From NCBI RefSeq assembly GCF_007786235.1, contig NZ_VNFK01000015.1, forward strand, positions 1 to 64,000: DNA of 64,000 nt, in the 5' to 3' direction. Positions 49,675 to 57,868 of this stretch are shown here, one piece after another (position 1 is the stretch's first letter; every line of letters starts with the position of its first letter). Position numbers and translations under genes: made by a program. Under the pieces are notes generated by a model that did no database searches, was not told where the DNA came from, and saw only the letters and a list, made by a program, of their open reading frames with translations. This DNA is from Paenarthrobacter nitroguajacolicus. GTDB lineage: Bacteria; Actinomycetota; Actinomycetes; Actinomycetales; Micrococcaceae.

Positions 49675-49746
49675 GGCTTCAAGCCTACTTGCCTGCACAC
49701 GGCCATCGCTGAGCTGTTTAACTGGTGCGTGTGGAACCATGGGGTC

Positions 49747-50175
49747 ATGGGTTCATTCATTATTCGCGTCCTGATTAACGGACTTGCCCTTTGGGTGGCC
49801 ACTTGGCTGCTTGAAGGCATGGATATCTCCACGTCCGCCACCGAAACGGCCGCCTCCAACGCGGGACTGGCGCAAGGCGCGGACACAGCCGGCATTATCT
49901 TGGCCTACCTCTTCATTGGACTCATCTTCGGAGTGGTGAACGCCTTCGTTCGCCCCTTGGTCCGGTTGCTGTCCCTCCCGGTGACCATCCTGACGCTTGG
50001 ACTCTTCACTATCGTGATCAACGCCGCGATGCTGTACCTCACGGCATGGCTGAGCACTTTCACTCCGGTGCACCTCACTCTCGACTCGTTCTTCTGGACG
50101 GCCATCCTGGCGTCCATCATCATCAGCATCATTTCCATGGTGGCTGGCCTGATCCCAGGCGCACGCAAGCGTTAG
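49747..50175 (+). CDS. Phage holin family IV / YvlD-type membrane protein
   Basis: A 142-residue membrane protein with four predicted helices. Start at the ATG 49747 (MGSFIIRVLINGLALWVATW); the same frame is open far upstream but only as a shadow of the aminotransferase. FGVVNAFVRPLVRLLSLPVT in the middle is the hallmark of this group, and the C-terminus ends in a basic GARKR. Although called holin-like, these chromosomal proteins are not phage lysis genes; their role is unclear, possibly envelope stress. A 73-base gap separates it from the divergent aminotransferase. Confidence 0.85.
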   Translation: MGSFIIRVLINGLALWVATWLLEGMDISTSATETAASNAGLAQGADTAGIILAYLFIGLIFGVVNAFVRPLVRLLSLPVTILTLGLFTIVINAAMLYLTAWLSTFTPVHLTLDSFFWTAILASIIISIISMVAGLIPGARKR

Positions 50176-50206
50176 CAGAAGGATTGCGTCCCCCGCAGGT
50201 GAAGCG

Positions 50207-51562
50207 CTACCGGCTTCCCGCGTCCGCCTTCGTTTCACGGACCGTTGGGGGCGAAGCAGGCTGTAACGCCGATGACTGGTCTGGCATGGGCGCCCTTTGC
50301 AGTTTGAAACGGGTCACTTTGGCCGTGCCACCGGCACCGACCACGCCCGCAAACGCAGCACTTGAAGCCAGCAGTGACTCGTCATGGCTGGCGGCGACCA
50401 ACTCTGCTCCTGCCGCGTAGTTCTCTTGGTCATGTCCTGGTCCCAGACCCGGGTCTTCTCCGTCGGGTGCTTGGAGTTCGTCGGTCAGGGTGACAGTCAC
50501 CCGCTCCTTTGTATCGGCGTTCATCCGGCCGTCTGTCCCAGGGACCCAGTCCTGAACGTGTTCCAGATGGAGCGAGGCGATGCCGGGCTCGGGGGTAATG
50601 TCTCCAACCGGGGCTCCTGCCGTCAGAACATACTTGAGGTCGAATTCGTTCAAGAACGCTTTGTTCTGGCTGAGGTTCATGGCATGAACGCCGCCCTGGC
50701 TGTGGCCCACTGCCACCACTGGATCCCCGGCCGCAGCACCCGCCTCACGGAGCGCTTGGCCGACGGCTGGAACAACCTCTTCAGAGTCATAGCCCAGCGC
50801 TTCGCCGATTCCTTGGATATCAAAGGGGTTTGTGGAGGGTGACTGGGGTTGGGTTCCCGGAATCAGGACCATCCATGAGGGTGACCCGTTGTTATCGAAT
50901 TGAATGACCTCGATTGCACCATCGTTCAGGGCATGCAGCCTCTCGAGTCGCCGGAGGCTTTCTGCCATGGTCGGCTGTACGTCTTCGGTGGCTTCTTCCA
51001 TCTTCTCGATGCTTACCGGACGGGGTTGGTGCTGGGTCAGCAGTGGCGAATCAAGAAGCAGGCGTATGAAGTCGGCCGCCTTGTAGCCATCGGGGATGAG
51101 CCGGTTGTAGCCCTCCTCAGTGAGGTCTCGCCCCAGTGCCAGGAATCCAGGAATGCCGGAGCTCCTTATTTGATCAAGACGCAGTGCGTGGGGCCGGGCG
51201 TTATAGGCCTCCGTCTCCACATAGTCCCGGTGGCTTGCCCGGACGCTTGCACCGACCCCCGCCAATTCCTGGCGGACCCGCCCTACCTCCTTCCGGCTCT
51301 CCGCCACGGCGTCGACGGCACGGCAGCCGGAATCATAAGAGTCGTATAGGAATGGCTCCAGGGCATCCTGAATACGGAGTGCTTCTTCTTCCAGCCCAAG
51401 AAGCTGCTGGACCAGCTCGTCGAGCTGGCTGGCGCCACGAAGGAGTTCCTCAAGCTGGAAGGACATCCCGCCCACTCCTCCCCTGATCAGAAGGGTCCCA
51501 TCCGGGGCCGGGGGTGAAGGCAGCGGGGCCGCGCCGGCACCCACAGGGGCGGAATCAGCCAT
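50207..51562 (-). CDS. Lipase-fold protein with helical WXG-like N-terminus
   Basis: A 451-residue protein starting at the ATG 51562, coupled to the WXG100-like gene by a TGATG overlap. Residues 1-140 are largely helical (QLEELLRGASQLDELVQQLL, GCRAVDAVAESRKEVGRVRQ) and resemble WXG/LXG-type N-terminal domains. Residues 195-430 form an alpha/beta-hydrolase: VIQFDNNGSPSWMVLIPGTQ, the nucleophile elbow AVGHSQGGVHA (Ser at about 295) and an LTAGAPVGD strand. The catalytic acid and His are plausible in VQDWVPGTDG and GPGHDQENY. No classical signal peptide. It may be a secreted lipase or esterase of the type VII pathway; the secretion machinery is not in the window. Confidence 0.7.
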   Translation of the reverse strand: MADSAPVGAGAAPLPSPPAPDGTLLIRGGVGGMSFQLEELLRGASQLDELVQQLLGLEEEALRIQDALEPFLYDSYDSGCRAVDAVAESRKEVGRVRQELAGVGASVRASHRDYVETEAYNARPHALRLDQIRSSGIPGFLALGRDLTEEGYNRLIPDGYKAADFIRLLLDSPLLTQHQPRPVSIEKMEEATEDVQPTMAESLRRLERLHALNDGAIEVIQFDNNGSPSWMVLIPGTQPQSPSTNPFDIQGIGEALGYDSEEVVPAVGQALREAGAAAGDPVVAVGHSQGGVHAMNLSQNKAFLNEFDLKYVLTAGAPVGDITPEPGIASLHLEHVQDWVPGTDGRMNADTKERVTVTLTDELQAPDGEDPGLGPGHDQENYAAGAELVAASHDESLLASSAAFAGVVGAGGTAKVTRFKLQRAPMPDQSSALQPASPPTVRETKADAGSR

Positions 51563-51873
51563 CACGGACCCCTCTCGCCCGATACGGAGACGTTCTGGGA
51601 GTGACGGAGAACGAGCGCAACTGCTGCGTCCAGCGACTCCCTGGCCCGCATCAGTGCAGACGCGTGCAGGGCAATGGTGGTCCGATAGGCGCGTCCTGCC
51701 GGCGACTGCCAGTCCGCGAGCTGGGTCCTCCGCAGAGACACCAGGACGGCGTCCACTTGATCCACACAGGTGGTGAGACGCCATGCCAGTCTCTGGACTT
51801 CATGGCTGCGCGAGGCACATTCCAGGGGGTCGAAGGTGGGCGGGTTGGCTGCAGGCATCAAGCCGACACTCAT
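51562..51873 (-). CDS. WXG100-like small helical protein
   Basis: A 103-residue protein. After a short tail, residues 22-95 form two long amphipathic helices joined by a turn WQSPAGRAY that fits the WxG100-family W-x-x-x-x-G element. Helices: SHEVQRLAWRLTTCVDQVDA and ALMRARESLDAAVALVLRHS. Such proteins form dimers with a larger WXG/LXG partner and escort it to a type VII secretion system. The next gene, overlapping by one base, encodes a protein with a similar helical N-terminus plus a lipase-like domain. The pairing is the main evidence. Confidence 0.65.
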   Translation of the reverse strand: MSVGLMPAANPPTFDPLECASRSHEVQRLAWRLTTCVDQVDAVLVSLRRTQLADWQSPAGRAYRTTIALHASALMRARESLDAAVALVLRHSQNVSVSGERGP

Positions 51874-52038
51874 GTCCGTTTGCTCCAGGGATTGTTCTGC
51901 TGATCGGTAGCCAAAACGCTACGGACCGGCGGAACCCGACGGAAGCGGCGTCGTCGGCTATGTGGATAAAGGGATGGCCATCCACATAACCCCGTCACCA
52001 ACTCGGGCTGTCCCACGGAACATGAAAGAATAGGCACC

Positions 52039-53445
52039 ATGGCTGAATCCCCTCGCGTGTCCCTCGCTTCCGAACCCCTTGCCCTCGGCGCCCTCGACGG
52101 CCGCTACCGTGCCGCTGTTGCGCCCCTCGTCGACTACTTGTCCGAGGCGGCCCTGAACCGCGATCGCGTTCACGTTGAAGTCGAGTGGCTGATTCACCTG
52201 ACCAGCCAGTCCGTCCTGCCGGGCGCTGGTCCCCTGTCCGATGAGCAGAACGCCAAGCTGCGCGCGATCGTCACCGAATTCGACGCCGCATCGGTCAATG
52301 AACTCGCCGAAATCGAAGCCGTCACTGTCCACGACGTCAAGGCTGTGGAGTACTACATCGGCCGCCGCCTGCCCGCTATCGGCATCGAGAACCTCACGGC
52401 CATGGTGCACTTCGGCTGCACGTCCGAGGACATCAACAACCTCTCCTATGCTGTTGGCATCAAGGGTGCCGTGGAGAACGTGTGGCTGCCCAACGCTGCC
52501 GCACTCGTCAAGCAGATCGAGGACATGGCGGAAGCGAACCGCTCGGTACCCATGCTGTCCCGCACGCACGGCCAGCCCGCCACGCCCACCACGCTCGGCA
52601 AGGAACTGGCAGTCATCGCACACCGCCTGAACCGCCAGCTGGATCGCATCGCCAAGACCGAGTACCTGGGCAAGATCAACGGTGCTACCGGTACTTACGC
52701 CGCACACGTCGCTTCTGTCCCGAGCGCCGACTGGGAAACCGTCGCCAAGACGTTCGTGGAAGGCCTCGGCCTCACGTGGAACCCGCTCACCACGCAGATC
52801 GAAAGCCACGACTGGCAGGCCGAACTCTACGCCGACATCGCCCGCTTCAACCGCATCCTGCACAACGTCTGCACGGATATCTGGAGCTACATCTCCATCG
52901 GTTACTTCCGTCAGATTCCGGTCGCGGGAGCCACGGGTTCCTCCACCATGCCCCACAAGGTCAACCCGATCCGCTTTGAGAACGCTGAAGCCAACTTGGA
53001 AACCTCCAACGGCCTCCTGGACACCCTGGGCGCAACGCTGGTCACTTCCCGCTGGCAGCGAGACCTCACCGACTCATCTTCGCAGCGCAACATCGGCGTC
53101 GCGTTCGGCCACTCCCTGCTGGCTATCTCCAATGTCGCCAAGGGCCTCAAAGCTCTGGACGTGGCCGAGGAAGTACTGGCCGGCGACCTCGACACCAACT
53201 GGGAAGTCCTGGGCGAGGCGATCCAGATGGTCATGCGCGCCGAGGCGATTGCCGGCGTCGAGGGCATGGAGAACCCGTACGAGCGACTCAAGGACCTCAC
53301 CCGTGGCCAGCGCGTGGACGCTGCCCGCATGCAGGAATTCGTCCAGGGCCTCGGCCTTTCCGCTGACGCCGAGGCTCGGCTGCTCGCCCTCACTCCGGGC
53401 AAGTACACGGGCATCGCCGACAAACTGGTGGATCACCTGCAGTAA
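52039..53445 (+). CDS. purB: Adenylosuccinate lyase
   Basis: A 468-residue enzyme that cleaves adenylosuccinate to AMP and SAICAR to AICAR in purine synthesis, releasing fumarate. Motifs: MVHFGCTSEDINNLSY (about 117-132), LSRTHGQPATPTTLGKE (about 173-189) with catalytic His, and the superfamily signature GSSTMPHKVNPI (about 297-308). Length and the early LGALDGRYRAAVAPL start match the bacterial PurB group with C-terminal PYERLKDLTRG. It stands alone, with a hairpin downstream. Confidence 0.95.
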   Translation: MAESPRVSLASEPLALGALDGRYRAAVAPLVDYLSEAALNRDRVHVEVEWLIHLTSQSVLPGAGPLSDEQNAKLRAIVTEFDAASVNELAEIEAVTVHDVKAVEYYIGRRLPAIGIENLTAMVHFGCTSEDINNLSYAVGIKGAVENVWLPNAAALVKQIEDMAEANRSVPMLSRTHGQPATPTTLGKELAVIAHRLNRQLDRIAKTEYLGKINGATGTYAAHVASVPSADWETVAKTFVEGLGLTWNPLTTQIESHDWQAELYADIARFNRILHNVCTDIWSYISIGYFRQIPVAGATGSSTMPHKVNPIRFENAEANLETSNGLLDTLGATLVTSRWQRDLTDSSSQRNIGVAFGHSLLAISNVAKGLKALDVAEEVLAGDLDTNWEVLGEAIQMVMRAEAIAGVEGMENPYERLKDLTRGQRVDAARMQEFVQGLGLSADAEARLLALTPGKYTGIADKLVDHLQ

Positions 53446-53459
53446 CGCTCAACGCTCGA

Positions 53460-53498
53460 CGACGGCGGGCCGGGGCTGGGTGCCTCGGTCCGCCGTCG
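53460..53498 (+). terminator. Hairpin after purB
   Basis: CGACGGCGG (53460-53468) pairs with CCGCCGTCG (53490-53498), with inner CCGG/CTCGG pairing, 14 bases after the stop. No T run follows directly; outer AACGC/GCGTT arms extend the stem. Confidence 0.6.
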
Positions 53499-53709
53499 GC
53501 GTTAACCGCCCTCGGTATCACTCCCGCGTCGGCGCCCCAGCTTTCCAGCGGAAGTCTGCTCCTTCCCAGCTGCTGACCACAGCACGCGCTTGACCTCGAA
53601 ACGGCGTGTCTGGCTGTTCCGTGGCTCCAGGGGCTGGTTGGGTGGAGGTAAACGGGCTGGAGCGCAACACCGCCACCCCCTGCAGCTACACGTGAGGAGC
53701 GGAGCAACC

Positions 53710-54366
53710 ATGAAGCTCCTGTTGATCAGGCACGGACAAACCCCTGGTAACGTCGCAGGCCAGCTGGACACGGCGTTTCCTGGCCCGGGGCTGACTGAGC
53801 TCGGTAAGCGCCAGGCAGCGGCCTTGCCGGAAGCCTTGGCTGACGAAGCCATCGAGGCCCTGTATACATCCACGTTGCTGCGTACCCAACACACTGCGGC
53901 CCCGCTGGCACAAGCCACAGGATTGGAGCCAACCATCCTGGACGGCGTCCACGAAATCGAAGCCGGCGCCCTGGAAAAGAAGACAGACCACGAATCTCAC
54001 ATGCGCTACATGAGCACCGTCTTCGCTTGGACGGACGGTGACCTGGACGTGCGGATGCCGGGGGCCTTCAACGGGCACGCTTTCTTCGCCCGTTTCGACG
54101 CTTCGGTGGAGAAAGTTGCAGCCGCAGGGCACTCAACAGCCGCGATCGTCAGCCATGGTGCCGCAATCCGCTGTTGGGCAGGCAGGAGGGCCACTGACAT
54201 TGACACACTGTTCGCCGAAACGCACCAGCTCCCCAACACCGGAATCGTGGCCCTGGACGGCGACCCCGCCCATGGGTGGAAGGTGCTGCACTGGGACCAG
54301 ATCCCCGTGGGTGGCATGGCTCTGGCAGACCAAACCGCCGAGGACCCTACGGGCGAGGCACTGTAA
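53710..54366 (+). CDS. Histidine phosphatase family protein
   Basis: A 218-residue phosphatase of the phosphoglycerate-mutase superfamily. The phospho-histidine motif is LLIRHGQTPGN (His8). The arginine and glutamate of the site lie in YTSTLLRTQHTA and VHEIEAGALE, and the second histidine is in IVSHGAAIR (about His152). The ATG at 53710 follows GAGGAGCGGAGC; upstream codons to 53590 are not used. It is expected to be a broad phosphatase; a DUF-type acyl or sugar phosphate target is unknown. Confidence 0.9.
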   Translation: MKLLLIRHGQTPGNVAGQLDTAFPGPGLTELGKRQAAALPEALADEAIEALYTSTLLRTQHTAAPLAQATGLEPTILDGVHEIEAGALEKKTDHESHMRYMSTVFAWTDGDLDVRMPGAFNGHAFFARFDASVEKVAAAGHSTAAIVSHGAAIRCWAGRRATDIDTLFAETHQLPNTGIVALDGDPAHGWKVLHWDQIPVGGMALADQTAEDPTGEAL

Positions 54367-54495
54367 GGCACGCTGCTCCCCTTCGCTCCAGCATTTCTCC
54401 CGACGCTTACGCGCAGGAAACACCACGGTAACCACCGCTCCGTAGGCTTGATACGCATAGACCCCTCCGACCAAACCCGGCGAATTGAGGCACCA

Positions 54496-54999
54496 ATGCA
54501 GACCAACCCACGGCTCAATATTCGGCAGGTCACGTGGGCCAATCCCGTGGGCGCCGACCTCCGGGCAGCACAGCAGGCAGAACTGGATTCACGCTTCGGA
54601 ACTACGGACCATGAGCCGGGCCCGCCGCCTTCGGAAGCTGACACGGCGGTCTTCGTTGTTGCTTACGAGAAATGCTCCGGACAGCCGCTGGGATGTGGCG
54701 GGCTCCGAATGCTGGACGAGAACACGGCCGAAATCAAAAGGTTGTACGTGGTCCCTTACGCCCGCGGCTCGGGAGTTGCGAGTTCCATCCTGGCTGCACT
54801 CGAGGCCCAGGCCCATTCCCACGGATTCAGCGTGATCGCCGCAGAAGCGGGTTCGGCCCAGTCGGACGGCCGCAGCTTCTATGAGAGCGCAGGGTTCGCA
54901 TCGGTGCCGAACTTTGGCCCGTACGTGGGGGTCGAGGAATCGTATTGCTACTCCAAGCGCCTCGACTCGCACAGTGCGTCTCACACGGCAATGGCGTAG
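54496..54999 (+). CDS. GNAT family N-acetyltransferase
   Basis: A 167-residue acetyltransferase. The ATG at 54496 (MQTNPRLNIRQV) has a GAGG site; an upstream ATG at 54448 is less likely. Motif A is IKRLYVVPYARGSGVASSIL (about 84-103), with the CoA loop ARGSGVA; the C-terminal SFYESAGFASVPNFGPY closes the fold. The PVGADLRAAQQAELDSRFG start is seen in a common actinobacterial GNAT group. Substrate unknown. Confidence 0.88.
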   Translation: MQTNPRLNIRQVTWANPVGADLRAAQQAELDSRFGTTDHEPGPPPSEADTAVFVVAYEKCSGQPLGCGGLRMLDENTAEIKRLYVVPYARGSGVASSILAALEAQAHSHGFSVIAAEAGSAQSDGRSFYESAGFASVPNFGPYVGVEESYCYSKRLDSHSASHTAMA

Positions 55000-55073
55000 G
55001 AACGGACGGTACTGGCCTGGCGCGTCTGCGCAATATCAAGCAGAGAGTGGCTCCGGTTCGATAATCTCGGATT

Positions 55074-55508
55074 ATGGAAAAAGCAGACATCACCTTTCGC
55101 ACCCGTAAATGGGTGCGGCCCGAGGACCTCAACGCCAACGGCACGCTCTTCGGTGGCAGCCTGCTGAAGTGGATCGATGAAGAGGCCGCGATCTACGCCA
55201 TCCTTCAATTGGGCAATGGCCGCGCAGTGACCAAGTACATCTCCGAAATCAACTTTGTGAGCTCCGCTGTGCAAGGGGATCTGATCGAGATGGGGCTGAC
55301 GGCAAAGCGCTTCGGCCGGACATCCCTGACCATGCGGGCAGAGGTCCGCAACATGATCACGCGGCAGCCGATCCTGACCATTGAGGAGATCGTTTTCGTG
55401 AACCTCGGCACGGACGGTCGTCCCCAGCCGCATGGCTACACGGAGATCACGTACGACCGCGACCGCATCCCCACGCATCACCTGACCGAAACGCTGGACG
55501 AAGACTGA
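55074..55508 (+). CDS. Acyl-CoA thioesterase (hotdog fold)
   Basis: A 144-residue hotdog-fold thioesterase of the YciA/BACH type. DLNANGTLFGGSLLKWIDEEA at about 18-38 (here read as NGTLFGGSLLKWIDEEA) carries the catalytic Asp/Gly region, and EINFVSSAVQGDLIEMG forms the central strand. It hydrolyses acyl-CoA to free acid and CoA. It is a single gene with a hairpin downstream. Chain-length preference cannot be judged. Confidence 0.92.
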   Translation: MEKADITFRTRKWVRPEDLNANGTLFGGSLLKWIDEEAAIYAILQLGNGRAVTKYISEINFVSSAVQGDLIEMGLTAKRFGRTSLTMRAEVRNMITRQPILTIEEIVFVNLGTDGRPQPHGYTEITYDRDRIPTHHLTETLDED

Positions 55509-55551
55509 ACCTGCCGCCGTCGTACCGCCTTCAAACTGCTGCTCAACGGGT

Positions 55552-55581
55552 GCTGGCGGCCACGAGAACGCGGCCGCCAGC
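55552..55581 (+). terminator. Hairpin terminator after the thioesterase
   Basis: GCTGGCGGCC (55552-55561) pairs exactly with GGCCGCCAGC (55572-55581), followed by TTATATAT. It lies between the convergent thioesterase and short-chain dehydrogenase genes. Confidence 0.75.
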
Positions 55582-55629
55582 TTATATATCCGGTGACGGG
55601 AGTGATGTCACCGGAACCTGTGGGGCACC

Positions 55630-56379
55630 TTAGCGCCGGTCAAACGTCAGGCCGCCGGGTACCTGGAACGTCGGCATGAGCTCAAGCATGCCCACATTCA
55701 CGTGGCGCGGAGTTTCGATGGCGTAGTCCAGGGCGTTGACGATGTCGTCCGTGGTCAGCGACTCGTAGCCCTCGTAGTAGGTCTGCCAGGCTTCTTCCAT
55801 GGCCTCGGGCGTGCCGCCCAGGTTGCGGCCGAAGATCTCCGTCTCCACCCGGCCGGGGCAGATCTCGGTGACGCGGATGCGTTTGCCCACGGTGTCGTTG
55901 CGGAGTTGGCGGGAGATCTGGTGCACGGCGGCTTTGGTGGCGTGATAGACCGTGTGGCCGTAGAAGTTGTACGTGCCGGCGATCGAGCTGATGTTGATGA
56001 CGTGGCCGAGGTCGCGTTCCACCATGCCCGGCAGCACCAGTCGGGTGAGCTGCAGCAGGCCGCGAAGATTCACATCCACCAGTTCGTCGATGTCCTCCTC
56101 GGACGAATCCAGGATGTTGCCGGGCCGGGACACTCCGGCGCAGTTCACGAGGACGTCCACCTTGAGGTCATTCACGACGGCGGCCAGCGCGGCGGTGTCG
56201 GTCAGGTCGACTACGTGCGGGATGGCTCCGGTGCGGTCGGCCAGCTCGGCCAGGCGTTCCTCGTTGCGGGCCACGGCGTGGACGGTCAGGCCGCGCTTGG
56301 CCAGGCGCTCGGCGATGGCTGCGCCCATTCCGGTTGATGCTCCGGTGACAAGGGCGGTGGTGTAGTCGGAAAAAGACAT
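55630..56379 (-). CDS. Short-chain dehydrogenase (SDR)
   Basis: A 249-residue classical SDR. The cofactor loop TGASTGMGAAIA is at about 11-22, NCAGVSRPG at about 80-88, catalytic Ser in INISSIAG (about 132) and the YHATK motif with Tyr at about 145. The start at 56379 (MSFSDYTTAL) follows a GGAGGA site. It resembles YdfG-type 3-hydroxyacid dehydrogenases. It is the last gene of the pxp-associated minus-strand cluster, 93 bases after the MFS gene, suggesting a hydroxy-acid or hydroxy-amino-acid substrate. Confidence 0.9.
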   Translation of the reverse strand: MSFSDYTTALVTGASTGMGAAIAERLAKRGLTVHAVARNEERLAELADRTGAIPHVVDLTDTAALAAVVNDLKVDVLVNCAGVSRPGNILDSSEEDIDELVDVNLRGLLQLTRLVLPGMVERDLGHVINISSIAGTYNFYGHTVYHATKAAVHQISRQLRNDTVGKRIRVTEICPGRVETEIFGRNLGGTPEAMEEAWQTYYEGYESLTTDDIVNALDYAIETPRHVNVGMLELMPTFQVPGGLTFDRR

Positions 56380-56472
56380 TGGGTCCTCCAAAGGTGGGGA
56401 ATCGTGGGGCGCAGTGCGCCGGGCCCGGAAGCCCGGCGCTGGCCGCAGCTAGTGGGCCGCAGGTAGTGGTGG

Positions 56473-57813
56473 CTAGGCGTCGCGCAGCGGTTCGTGTGCG
56501 CGGTCCTTGACCGTGCTGACGGCGATCAAGGTGCCGAGGGCCGTGACCACTGCGTAGAACGCAGGCATGTAGATGTTGCCGGTGCTGCCGATCAGCCAGG
56601 TCATGAGCAGCGGGGCGGTACCGCCGAACAGGGCCGAGGAGATGTTGTAGCCCAGGCCGTAGGCGGAGTAGCGAACGCGGGTGGGGAAGAGCTCGACGAT
56701 CAGGATGTGGATGACTGCGGTGTGGCCGGCGAAGACGATGGCCATGATGCAGGCGCCGAGGATGGCCAGGCCCATTTCGCCGGTGGCGATGAGGGCGTAG
56801 GACGGAATGCCGAGGACTGCCATGGCGATGGCGGAGCCCGCGATGACTTTCTTGCGGCCAACGCGGTCGGAGAGGGCGCCCATGAACGGGATGGCGATGC
56901 AGATGACCACCAGGCTGCACGCGGTGACCAGGAGGGCTTCGCCGATGGTGAAGTTCAGTTGCTTGCCCTTGAGGAAGGTAGGCATGTAGGAGAAGAGGAC
57001 GTAGTAGCCGGAGCCGTTCATCAGCGGGATGAAGAGGGCCAGGAGCATGGCGCGGCGGTGTTCCTTGGACTGGAAGGCTTCCTTGAGCGGGTTCTTGGAG
57101 AGCCCGCCCTCTTCCTTCAATTTCTCGAAGTTGGGGGTGTCGCTGATGGCCTTGCGGATGTACCAACCAATGATGCCCATGGGGATGGCCACCAGGAACG
57201 GGATGCGCCAGGCGAACGAGCCGAAGCCGCCGCCGTCGATTGCTGCCTGGGTGAGCCACGGCGACATGGAGAAGGCCACCAAGGTACCGGTGAGCAGTGC
57301 CGCGAAGGAAGCGATCTGTGCGTAAGACGTGATGATGCCGCGCTTGCCCTCAGGAGCGTGCTCAGCGAGGAAGGTCATGGCGCCGGCGGCCTCGCCGCCG
57401 ACGGAGAAGCCCTGGAGGAGCCGCATGAGGACCAACAGGATAGGCGCCGCGATGCCGATGGCCGCGTAAGGGGGCAGCAGGCCGATACCGGCGGTGGCAA
57501 CACTGATCAGGAGGATGACGAAGACCAGGAGCTTTTGCCTGCCGATCCGGTCTCCGAGGTAGCCGCAAACCACCGCGCCGAGCGGACGAACGAAGAAGGA
57601 GACCGCGTAACCGGCGAACACGAAGAGCAGGGCGTTGTCCGGGTTGCCCGGGGCCAGGAAGACGAGAGCCAGCGTTCCCGCCATGAAGGCGAAAATGCCG
57701 TTGTCGTACAGTTCCACGAAGATGCCAACACAACCTGCGGTGACAACCTTGCGGGTTTGGCGGCTGGTAAGCCGCTCATGCTGCACTGGCGCAGCGTTGG
57801 TGCTTGCGGTCAT
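56473..57813 (-). CDS. MFS transporter, metabolite:H+ symporter type
   Basis: A 446-residue MFS permease with twelve predicted helices. The helix 2-3 motif is GYLGDRIGRQKLLV and the cytoplasmic repeat before helix 9 is GALSDRVGRKKVIAG. FVELYDNGIFAFMAGTLALV near the start and SVGGEAAGAMTFLAEHAPEG are typical of the MHS (metabolite:H+ symporter) group, which imports organic acids, proline/betaine and shikimate. It lies between pxpC and the SDR gene, 55 bases from pxpC, and probably imports the compound processed by that pathway. Confidence 0.92.
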   Translation of the reverse strand: MTASTNAAPVQHERLTSRQTRKVVTAGCVGIFVELYDNGIFAFMAGTLALVFLAPGNPDNALLFVFAGYAVSFFVRPLGAVVCGYLGDRIGRQKLLVFVILLISVATAGIGLLPPYAAIGIAAPILLVLMRLLQGFSVGGEAAGAMTFLAEHAPEGKRGIITSYAQIASFAALLTGTLVAFSMSPWLTQAAIDGGGFGSFAWRIPFLVAIPMGIIGWYIRKAISDTPNFEKLKEEGGLSKNPLKEAFQSKEHRRAMLLALFIPLMNGSGYYVLFSYMPTFLKGKQLNFTIGEALLVTACSLVVICIAIPFMGALSDRVGRKKVIAGSAIAMAVLGIPSYALIATGEMGLAILGACIMAIVFAGHTAVIHILIVELFPTRVRYSAYGLGYNISSALFGGTAPLLMTWLIGSTGNIYMPAFYAVVTALGTLIAVSTVKDRAHEPLRDA

Positions 57814-57868
57814 GACTTTTCCTTACTGAGATGAGCGTAGCAACGCCTACTGGTATGACGACAGGTTT

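Noticed and set aside
48742..49746. 335-codon upstream extension of the holin-like gene
   Set aside because: It lies antisense to the HisC-like gene and bears no resemblance to a membrane or holin protein; the family start is at 49747.
49747..50175. Holin-like gene as a sign of prophage
   Set aside because: No integrase, capsid, lysin or attachment site nearby; this family is common in actinobacterial chromosomes.
53446..53709. Possible small gene between purB and the histidine phosphatase
   Set aside because: Frames on both strands lack ribosome sites and coding character; the region holds the purB hairpin and a promoter.
56494..57834. 446-codon open frame on the plus strand opposite the MFS gene
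   Set aside because: Antisense shadow; its composition (charged, Gly/Glu/Asp-rich, no domain) contrasts with the clear twelve-helix permease on the minus strand.
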